Shown: in pieces, positions 39,001-51,000 of the stretch | Layout of the letters: each line of letters begins with the position of its first letter | Position numbering within the stretch: position 1 is the first letter of the stretch | Source: Vanilla planifolia | Lineage: Eukaryota; Streptophyta; Magnoliopsida; Asparagales; Orchidaceae | Direction: 5' to 3' | Assembly (NCBI GenBank): GCA_023846275.1 | Contig: CM043874.1 | Coordinates: forward strand, 23,121,130-23,185,129 | Length of the DNA stretch: 64,000 bases | The notes under the pieces: model-generated | The model's input: the letters and a program-made list of their open reading frames with translations, nothing else | What the model was told of the DNA's origin: nothing | Database searches by the model: none | Translations under genes and position numbers: made by a program

Positions 39001-42000
39001 TGCTTGTTTTTGTGCATATATAAACTCTAGTAAACCAATCATCCACCAAAAGACCTTGAAATTTATTAAGAAAAATCTAGTCTCAAGTGTTTGGATGTAG
39101 AAATTTATTAACTTGGTGAAAGATGTTAACAATGAAATAAAAGACACTCTAGAATGGCTAACGATATATTTGAAGTCCCCATCACAATAGTAACCATCTA
39201 GATATGCATTTATTGTGGGTACTTTGGGATTGTAGCAGCTATATTTCACCAAAGATATTGAATTGCTTATTTTCTACTAGAAAATTGGATTAAATCATCC
39301 TACAAGTCAATGAAGGCTTCCATTACAAGTTTTCTAATAAGAAATCACATTAATACTTAATTTTGCCTTTAGTTGACTTTCATCACTATTTCAATTTGAT
39401 GTATTGAGGAAATTTTAGATGCGCCAATTCTTAAGAGTTTGGCCAACACATCCAACATTTGCTAATAGAGATGGCTTTTAAAATTTTCCAATGCTGATGT
39501 TCCTCTTTTAGAGGTAAAAACTTCAAGCTTTCAAGGCCAAGGACATCGCAACTGATTCATCATCACTCGTTAATTAGCCTTTCAAGTTTCTTTTGGTTTC
39601 TCTGTTTTTATTTCCTATAAAGATTATGGCTTCCCAACCTTTAGAATTTTTATCGCCTTGCACTCACGCATTTTGCCTGCAGACTTTTCATGGCTAGACC
39701 TTTATAGTTTTAGTATTTTGTGAGTATTCTATGTATGTTTGGATGGTCCAACTACTACAGCTTGGTGCATCAAGTTTTTGAGCAAGTTTACTTGTTAGAT
39801 GGGCCTTTTGCTACAACAGGTTTTTGCACAATTTTTTGTTCTTTCATTAAAAAATATGTACATGTTTTCTTCTACATGATTTGATTTTTTAACGGGTTAA
39901 TACTGCCAATGAAAAGAGTAGATCCTCATTAAAACTTCATATACTAATAGAAACTACTCAAGAAAAGTATAAATATATATATATATAGTAAAAATCTATT
40001 TTAAGTATTAAGAACATATTTTAAATAAGTCTTCTTAATTTATAATTGGTTTCACTAATTCATAAACACTTATATTTTATTTTTTTGCTTGATCTATAGT
40101 TTAGCTTTAATTTTTATTTTCTAGTTATATGGTTTCGAGCTCAATCAATTTAATTCGAATTAGCTCAAAATTGTCCAATTATCAAGCTGATTTGGCTGTA
40201 AATCAAAACTGTTCAAACCAAAAGCCATTTCACTCAAACCAGTTTTCATCTTATCCATATAACCAATTTTAAACCATGTGGAAATCAGTCTGAAAGTAGA
40301 TCATCCACACCATACATAAATGAGACACTTACGAAAAAATGATCTATTAACACCATAATGGAAGAGTACCTTGAAGTAACATGTGCCAAAGTTAAAAAAA
40401 ATTCAAAGCTCAAATCAACCAACTACCAGGAATTGGCAAGGGCATATATGGTCTAATACTTGAACATTAACTTTCTAACAACTATGATATAGAGCAACTA
40501 CTTGAGTCTCATCTTAATGGATGCTTAGCCAATCAAATCAGACTTCAACCATAAAGATAGTCGTGTGCATTTTAAAGTACAGAGTGCACATCATCAATAA
40601 TGAAATCACAAAAGGAATAGTCAAGAATACATACATAGAAAAAGGTAAATATCGGTTAGTATATAATTGATGCTCCAAGAAAATGGATAACTAGCATGGA
40701 TAAAATAAATCTCTAAATGTTTTACAATGTAGGAACCCAGTATGGGTTGAACATCTTTAAAGTTCTGAAGCGGGAGGTAATCTAAATTCACTCAATAAAA
40801 TCCTACAATATGAATACTTAAAAGTATGGCACAATAACCATCCTACTTCAAGCATGTGTGACCTTATACCTAACACTAGAATATAATTTGAGAACAAAGG
40901 TATAGTCTATATAAATAATGCCTAATTGATCTATTAAGAAATCAACTTCTTATATGAACTAAGGTATTTGAGTGCTTAATGATTGAAATGTAACACAATT
41001 TTCCTAAACAAAAGAAAATGCCAGCAACAGTGCCAAAACAACAACAAAACCATAGAACTCCTAATCACATGTGGAATATCTATGTCATGTGTATCATTCT
41101 CTTGTTCAGAATTCTACAAATTCTCATGCTTAATGCACAATCTACCTCAAATACCTTCTCAAAATCAGGCAACCTCAAAAAAAACACTTCGATCAACCTT
41201 TCTTTCTATGATAATGGCAATAGTCTAATAAATTTCACTGATCTTTGAAAAATTCACTAAGTAATACATGAATTGTGCAGAATGTTCAAATAAAAAGTTC
41301 ATAAAACAGCCCTAGTTTGTCAAAATTATAGACATTGTGCAGGCAAGAAGGTATAATTAGGGTAAGGAGAAACCCGCTCTCTTGACCCAATTCAAAAAGC
41401 AACCAAATGAATCATAAACATACAGTTGATCAAAGCTTATCCCATCATAATATCTAAAATATTTGACACCAACGAGTTAGACAAATAGTGCATGTCCAAC
41501 AACAAAACAAGATATTGTCAAAATACATGATCAAAATTACATCAAACAAAAGTTGGAAGATAAAAGTCAAAATTTTCATAAATATGATGGGCAGTTGAAT
41601 AAGCCTAATAGCACGATCAATCACTTGTATAACTTATCATTTGTCTTAAATGCAATTTTCTAATCAACACTCTCTAGCATATGGATTTAGTAGTAACTAC
41701 TCCTCAGCTCTATCTTGAAAGAAATTACAGCTCCTGCCATCATGTTGAACAAATCATATAGCGTAGGCATAAAAAAATTATACTTGATGATGATCTTATT
41801 AATGGCATAACTATCAATGCACATTTGCACTCTATCATCTTTCTAATAGGTGTAAGGAGAGCAAGCACAATACAAGGGGCTGGGAAGCATTCACAAGGAA
41901 ATCCCATGCTAAGCAGCTCATATACCTCTCACCTAAGTTTAAAACACATAATTGTGTTCTTCTTATCAATTACCAAGCCAGAAAGGAAAATCCATAAATC

Positions 42001-45000
42001 AAATATGTCATGTTGGATACCTCTAAAAAGTTGGAAACAAATAAGGAAACTCCTCAAGAATCAAGTCCAAGAACTTGACCATCAAAACTTTATCTTGTCC
42101 AAAGGATCATACACCATTTTGGACTAATTAAGACAAATGTTACCTACATGGCCCCCTCACTCAAAATGTTGCAAGTTCAACATATATAGTAATTTCTTCT
42201 TTTCCACGAATGCAAAGTGTCACTCAAGGTGACAAGACCAATAAAGGGGTGAATTGTGTTATTAATAAATTAACAATTTAAAATTTGGAACAAGTTAAAG
42301 AATTAGCAATTGGAAGGAATGAAAAAGAGTATACAAGTAGTATTAGAAAGTTAGTAATCGAATTAGCACATCATTACTTTAAATGTTAGTGCTGCAAGTA
42401 AATAATTTGAAATGAAATAACAGTAGAATTTGGGATTTCAGACATTATGACTTCTATCTAGCTAGACTGAATTAGAATGACAACAATTTTGCATGAGGGA
42501 ACTCGTCCGAATAGCTGCAAGTCAAGCATTTATGCGATTTCAAAATAACCAAGTACGCTTGATTGACCTCAGATAAAAATGCAAAATTGGAGTTTTTAAG
42601 TGAAAGAATAAGAATTTCAAAAGCAAGTGCCTAAGTGCCAAAGAATAAAATGCGATAAAGAAACACTTCAATGACTATGGAAATTGTAAACTAACACGGT
42701 AAAAGCACACTGAGTTATATAATGATTCAATACTTAAAGTCAACAGTTCAAAATCCTAGCTCCTCAGAGCATTCACATGTCGTAAGTTCATTAAACTAGA
42801 GTAATATGAAGTCCAATAAAAAGGTTCAAACAAAGCCCTTTTATAAAGGCTCAAATGTTATTAACCCACACGAGAGTAAATCTTTAAGTCAAAATGGACT
42901 AAAAGGCTAAGATAACCTTCTCCACTCCAATCAGGAACACTAACACTTTTACAAAAGAGCAAAGTATATGAGATGGGTTTGAACAAAAGGTACTTAAAAC
43001 TAAATCACAAAGTTGAATGTTTAAGTGAAAGCACTAATGCATACAACACTAACACAAGCAAGGAGTTTAATCCTCATTAAAATCTTTTGTAACAAAAAAG
43101 TTCTCATGTAAAAACTTGAAGCCTCTATGAGAAGAAAAGGTAGAATGTGCAAAGCACTTCAAAACTTCTTGCTTAAACCAAAAATCCAAAAGCCAAGTTA
43201 AATCTAAAGAGTATAGCTTTTGGAGTTCAAGAAAATGGAAGTGTATAACTTGCACAAAAAGAACTTTCTCAACAAATGAATAAACACTTGAAGCTTTAAG
43301 AAAAAAGTGAAGAAATAATGCAAAGTGCATAAACTAGAAGTCTTCTTACTCAAGCCAATAGAAAAATCTTTTCTAAAAAAACTTGAGAAACTTGAGCTAG
43401 ATAAAGAAAAAGAATAACTACTTGTTAGTAAGTGTTCTAGAAAAATACCATAACTAAAGATAAAACATCTCCATTTACTGTCCCTATGAACTAAAAATTA
43501 GAATAAGCCTCAAGCTCCTTAATCAAGTTTAAGACGATCTAATATGGCCTGCTAAAATGTTTGTTGGACTCTATCTTGTCATGCATATAGTTCCGCTATT
43601 GCCAAGCTAATAAATGGTCAAATGAATTCAGTCCTGTGGTTGCATAAGAGCATATTAAGTTCACATATCAAATTTTATTTTCAAAAGTAGTTTTCTTAGG
43701 ACAAAAAGGTGTAAACACATTGTTTCTTGAAAGTAATGAATGAATGGAATACATGTAACCTGAATATGCTATGAAAAAATGCCAGGAAAAACAACTGATC
43801 TACATGACCATCATGACTTTATTCCTTTAATTTCTTGAGTGGGAGTGAATTATCCCACCTTGATACCTATCCTAACTCAAAGCATAAATCAATCAAGGTT
43901 TAAAAACAATAAACACAAGTTTTTGGTTGTCATTGCAAGCATAGAACATCATCGTTATCAGAATTTGCTAGCATCATTGATCACCATGTGAACTTCTTCT
44001 ATTCAACTAGTAAGTGAAATTATGATTCAATGACATGATTGATTATGTTTACATGTTTCAATAAATTAAGGATGTAAAGGATATATTAAAAACTTTTATG
44101 TTTCTTAACTAATTATTACGAATTAAATTAGTTGAGATATAAAAATTTCTCTTAGTTGACAAAATAGACAAAATTGATCATAAATATTATATTTAAATGG
44201 TTTAACATGATAATAAATTGTGACTTTGTGATTCTACAAGAAGTTCTTATTCAAGCTATATAACTTGAGGTACATACTCTTATCTGTTAGAGAAAGAATT
44301 GATCCTTGGCGATGAAGGTCTCTAGTTTGGTTTAATTCTCCTTGTTGCTTATAATCAATTGAGCATGTTGAACAAGTATTGGTGTAAACTATATATAGAA
44401 GATGCTCCTTTTATACTTGATACATGTCTCCAATAGGTCTAGAAAATAAGACACTATCATATTCAGCATATGCAATTTGGCATTTAGCTTTGTGAAATTC
44501 TTTAGTGCATATTTAATAATATAAATTATCACTTATGATATTACTAGCTCATATTAGTATTATACCATCGATTGTTTCTTTGTTGATATTTTTGTGTAGA
44601 TAGATCATACAGTCTAATTGAGCAAATGATATTGTGTTGAGGATATGATATGATCAATTAACTTAATCAATGGGCCCATATAATGAATCTATTCATTCTA
44701 ATTAGAATCAATAATAATATAATTATTAAGAATTGAAAGTTAAAACATAATGAAATGAAAATTAAATAGATAAATAAAATAAAATAAATATAATAAAAAT
44801 AGAATATTTTTAATATTTTTTCTATAATTATAATATTGTTAAGAATAACTTACTATAACATGGTGATTGTTTTACTATATAAGTGTTATTATGAATTGAT
44901 GGAACGGATATTAACTAAATGTTGTGTTTTTGCATTTGTATGCATGTAAATTATGAGGATTGATACATATTATTATTATTATTATTATTATTATCATTTA

Positions 45001-48000
45001 TGTGCATTTTACATATGATGATATTTAGTTATTTCTAACTTCATCTCCATTATGACATGCTAGGATGCATTATATTCTACTCATTTAATTGTATTATATT
45101 TCATAACATGGATAATGGTTGATCAAATAGAACTTGTTTTGATCATTATTCAAGGTTAATCAAGCGAACTATTGTGCACACTCATACCTTATATCTTGTT
45201 CATGCATTAATGAGTGGATTCTCCCAATGATTTATTTTGCCAACTCACCTATTATGATTTCATGTTTTCTATATCCAACTAGGATAATAGAAGAAATGTT
45301 GTTGTAGTGAATTTTATCATGGAATGGGTATTGGAATTTTATATTTTTATTTCAATGGTTTTTGTTGAAGTTGATCTTTTGAACTTTGTTGTTTTAATTT
45401 TGGACTTTTAATTTGTGTTTTAGTGGAATTAAAAATGATTCTTTTAATATACTGTGTGCATATTTATATTGCTATTTTTTGTTGTTGTATAAAACCTGAA
45501 ACCACTAAGAACTCTCACTGGTCAAGTTTCAATTAAAAAACTTCATCATGCTGTATGCAAAGGGGGTGAACCTCCTTCCAAACCCAATATGTAACAAATG
45601 TGCATAATCAAGGTTACCATAAGTTCAACTCAAAAGAACTCTTCACTTTAGTGTTGAATGGTCTTTGGACTTGACCAAATTAAGAACAATTTTCTTGTCT
45701 CCAACCTTGAAGGCACAAGTGTTCAATCCCATGAATTTGGTGACATCTAAGTCATACAACCAAGCCCTTCCCAAGCAACATCCTTGAGAACATCACATTA
45801 TATAAGATGCGTAAGCACACAACAGAGGAACAAAGCAATGCTCCGTGATTAGGTGACAGGAATGGAGGTCTGGTCCACTAAATCTACCTTGTAAAGTTAA
45901 GGCTAGGGTTTAAACAAAAAGTTAATACTACACAGCTAACATTGCTACTGCTTTCATGCCTTAATCATTAGCTTTAATGTCTTATCTCTACCCTTGGAAG
46001 TGTGGAAGATGGTAGGATGCTTTTAATCTTTGTCAAAATCATAAAGTAGCGAACATATAGCACATCATAGTTAGATCAGAGATAGAAAAATCCTCAAATG
46101 ACTACTAATCAATTCTCTCGTGGACAGTAATTCATGTAATGACCTATCTTGCCATAATTAAAGCAATTAGTGCTTGTAGACCAACAGATTGAGCTCAAAC
46201 AATTATTTTCATACCTTAAAGTCAAACAATAAGAAGACTACCAAACATAGACAATGTCAAGATAGTAGATGATAATGCCTAATTGAACTTCAAAACCAAC
46301 TTTTCCTGTCATAAGTGTCAACCTTCTTATGCATAAGGCTCCTCACATACAACTTTAAATCAAAAGACTTCTAGAAGGCCTTCTCAAGAGAGTAGAGCTA
46401 ATGATTCAACAACTATTAACAAAAGTCAGGATGTTGACCAGTCCTAATTGAGATATGAAACATCGGGGTTTGTCCATGATGTCTTATTTGATGATCAATA
46501 CATCAATGCTTTTCATATAATCCACAATACTCATAGTACTCTCTTTTAAGGCAGTCAACTCATTCAATAGCTCATCTTGATAAGTTAGGGGGAGACATTA
46601 CATCTCTTTAAAATACCAACTGGGCCTATCTAGATCTCAAAATCTAGCTCTAGCTCTTTTGAATAGGCCAAAATACTTGGCATATGCCCAATTAGCTTCC
46701 TACAAGAAAACCTACTTTATGATCATTGCACGACATATTAATCAAAGTACATACCCACATCTACTAACAACCCAAAGCTTTGCGTCTAAATGACCATCAA
46801 AGGTGGGTGTATCTTCAACTTTTCAAGTAAAGCCATTTTTTGGATTATGCTTTGAACAATTAGGATGCTTCTAGCCCAACTCATTATGGCTAGGGGATGC
46901 TAGCTTGACATAATAATCAAGTCATGATGTTGCCACAAGTAGACAACCTTAGCAAGTCATAACCTTAGCAAAGAACATCATAAGTGAACCCACTCCCAAG
47001 GATAAGCCAAAAGCATGTTCCTACTAAACTTCCTAAGGTACTCATTCCTCCAATTAAGCCTTTGATGAAAAGAGCCATCAACTATATGTGTGGCTTAAAA
47101 AACCCTTAGAGTTGGAAAAATCTCTCCATAGGGTGTGGTGTATGAACATTATCTCCAAAAGTGGGTTAAAATAATGGTTGTGATGATTCAAACTTTCTAG
47201 CACCTATGGCTTTCATCCCCTTCATGACTATTTATGGCAACAAGCATATCCCCTTCTATTCCAACAATCTCAATAAGATCTCATCTTGCTTTTTGGGTCA
47301 TCCTCTCTCGTGCCACCACTTCTACTTGTCTTGGTGAGTTTAGACTAATATAACTAAGATAAAAGACTAGCATCTAATAAACATTTGCTTTGGTACCATT
47401 CTAATGTGTAATAAGCCTGCAAAACAAAGTGTGGCCAATTATTGGTGTTAAGACACTCAATCCAAGAAGATAAGAAGCCAAAACTAACAACACTACAAAA
47501 TTAGCAAAACTAAAATAAGCCAATTAGTTAGGCAGATTAGTTTCCAATTTGACCACCCCAATTAGGCAAATTGGCTCTGGAAAACCAAATTCTAAGTATA
47601 TTAACAAGTCCCTAAGTGGTTTGCTTGCTACCTCTTGTGCAACAGTCATATACTGGATCAACAATCAGCACGTGCAAACATGCAGAATACCAAAACATGC
47701 AAATTCACTAACCCAACAGTAACTAGATTATGGTCCATGCTAACACAATTCCAGTGTCAGTTGAATTTGGGGTTAGTTTTGGCAAAGTTCAATACCATTC
47801 TTGAAAAAAAAGAACATAAAAGCATGATTGCAACAAATTGCATGGGTTAATTAGGTTTTTGCATGAGATTTTGAATGACTTTGACCCTTAATTATGCACA
47901 ATGGCATGAACATACCCATCGTCAGGGTTAAAACCGTGAATTAAGCAATTAAGCAAGAATTCATGGGGAAATTTTCTACTAATAAAAACAAATAATTTAA

Positions 48001-51000
48001 CTTTCATGCTTCATAACAATCTCAAGGGTCACAGCATCACTGTACATGAAATGTTTGCAAGGCTCTATTAGGCTAACAACATGGTTTGTGGTAGTTACAG
48101 ATTACTGGAAAAATCTAAATATTCAATGCAAGTCACTAACAAATAAGAGCACCAATAAAGCGTAAAAGGTCCCCCACCCACCAACATCAACAGCATCTCT
48201 CCTTCCAGAACCATCACTACCAGCATTCAACATAGCATATTTTCTCTAGATATCTTTTCAAACTTTGGGCTTTTAATGGCAGCACGTTTCTAATGGTAAA
48301 CATTCTCCTCAATGTTCTCATCCATCTTGTCATTTGCCCCACCAAGTTTCTCCCATTAATGCATGAATTTGCACGAAGGAAAGATCACTTAGCAAACTTG
48401 AACCTGACCCATCCAAACCTTTGTGGAAAGATCAGATGTTTCCAACAGTGAATTCATCTGATCATGAATTCATACCCTGCTGGATTGAACTGGTAAACAT
48501 CAGAAGTTTGATGCTATCTGTGTTTCACTATTCAATAATAACATATAGTCTCAAAAAAAGACACAGTATTGGAATAAAACAATTTCATGATAAAAAATGA
48601 AAATCTGCTAACTAAACACATAGAGTGAACAGAAATTCACTACGCACATTGATGCAGGTCATAACAGCGCTAGTTCTACATCACAGCTGAAGGAAGATGG
48701 TGATCTCAAAGTCTATTAGTACAAGATATCCTACTGATCTAAAAACTAATATCATGTCTTATCAATAGGCAATGTAAAAGGTATAAAGAAAGTCAATAAA
48801 CACCTTCTTGGTTTACAAAATGATCAACTTAATAGAACAAATAATCAATTTTAACTGAATTAGTTGAGCAAAACATCTTTTGTTCATATTCCTTTAATAT
48901 GAGAAATACATGACCTTGTAACAATAGTGCCCAATTTAGTTGGATAAAGAGGATTGCATAGTGCATACAGCGCATTTTGGATAGAGCACAGGTAAATCTT
49001 GAAGCTAAGATTTAGCATAAAATGAACCATACAGAAATAAAACCTAGACTACCATCATTTCTCAAAATTAAAAGAAAAAATCCAAAAACCTTCAACAAAA
49101 GTTCATTTTTGTATCTACAAAACAAGAATCTTTGATATCAACTAAAAAAAATTAAGCAAGGCAGTTTAAACATGTTGAAGACATGACATTTTCAGAATGG
49201 GATAGGTTTGACCACTTTTAATGCCACTTGCGAGTTGCTATGTGGAAGCTATGGGATGGGAAAATGAAAGATATATGTTGCAAACTTTGAAATCTGCAAA
49301 GATTACAGCCGTCAAAGGTTCAAGTTAAAATCCTTATATTGGGATAGTTTGAATACGAGATTTTTAGGAGAACAAGAGCTCTATTAACCGTCAAAATCTC
49401 AGCCCATTCCAAACAAGTTTGATGAGTTTAACCAAGTAAGCTTGCACAATAACTGACATCTCATAGCAAATTTTAGGTTAAATAAATTTGCAAAAGCTCA
49501 AGGTCTCGCTAGAAATGAGTTCTAAAATCAAGATCCAACATGAATACAACAAGACAACTTTCTTGATAGATTTTTAGAAAATGGATTTAAAAGAAAAGTG
49601 GTAGAGTTCTCGACAGGTTAAAGAAGGAAACTTGCAACGAGTGGAGTGGAATGAAAACGAGATAGAAATCATGATATACAATAAAAATAGCACTGTAATG
49701 AGATACCATTGGAGAAAAGGAATCACTCCCATGCAGCCATGAAGAAAGGGAATCTCGTACCTACTCTCAACCTTCAAATAGTCCAGATAAACACAGCAAA
49801 GCATCTTCATTGTAACTCATAGCATTCAAGCTATATTACATGATAAAAATATTGAAAAAAAAAATCCCTAGACCTGGTCTCACGAATCCCTTTCCTAAGT
49901 CAAGGTAGCTTAGGGAAGAAATCAGACAAAAACATAAACAAACAGAATATCTAGGGATAATCAGGGCATAGTCAGAGATGATCCTTGGATAATCTGGGGC
50001 AATCTCTAGATGGTCTAGGACATCAGCATCTGTGTTTTCAGTGATTGTCCACAGCAGCTTGAAATTAGCTAGGCATAGACCCTAACCCTAGAGAGCTATT
50101 CATTCATGTCCAGATCGACCAACAACTACACCAAATTTCTAGAAGCATGCCTAAAATACATAATATTCATGTAAATCGTCAATACACAAAAATACACATG
50201 CCAACATAAAAGAAAATACATCATACACACAAATACAAAAAAGAATATAACACTAGAAGAAAGCCATAAAATGTTAGGTATACACGTCAAAATATAGTGA
50301 CTTTCTAGAAGCTAATAAAGTTCGATTGATGGTAGATTGCACAGGATGCCAATAAATGAGTTTTAATCATGTTATATGAGATAAAAACAAAAAAGTAATG
50401 TCTTCAACAAGATCCAAGTTGATTAAAGTTTAGATAAAGTTTATTGTTGCTGCTATAATGCATAACAAAAACATTCATTTTCCATTGAGATCAACTATTT
50501 AAAATATGAAAAGGTTTCATGCCTCCATTGCACTTAACATACATAAGAGCTTTGAAGCATGATAATAAATTCAACAAGCTCAGAAAATTGCCAAAAATGT
50601 TACTGTCCAAAGTGATTTTCATGAACAATAAGAGAATGGTCATGGGCAAGAATTAAATGCAACACCAAAACACCTAGCTGAAAAAGAACCCAAAGCAGAA
50701 TGAAATCCCCTAACAGAAAGACATTCAGCAAGCAGGCAAAACTCTTAGCACCAGCACAGCCAATTTTAGCATCCTATTTTTTAATAGTATAACAACTTGG
50801 CAGACAGAAAAGCCATGATCACTTTGTTGAAAATCATTTATTTCACCAAATCACTAAACAAAATTTCTCAACTTTAAAGGTTAAAAAACAATAATTTCAA
50901 AATATAACACAAAAAACAGTTTTTTAACTACAACTGAATACCTTTTACAAATACATTCAATGAAAAGTTTTCTAGCATAAAGGATTCTATCATTCAACAA

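Noticed and set aside
38872-39252. A 126-codon open frame on the - strand in the big SPP intron
   Set aside because: No recognisable motif. It may be mobile-element debris, but I could not match it to gag, protease, RT or integrase.
41825-42127. A 100-codon open frame on the + strand
   Set aside because: It is the antisense of the gypsy RT remnant that reads on the - strand.
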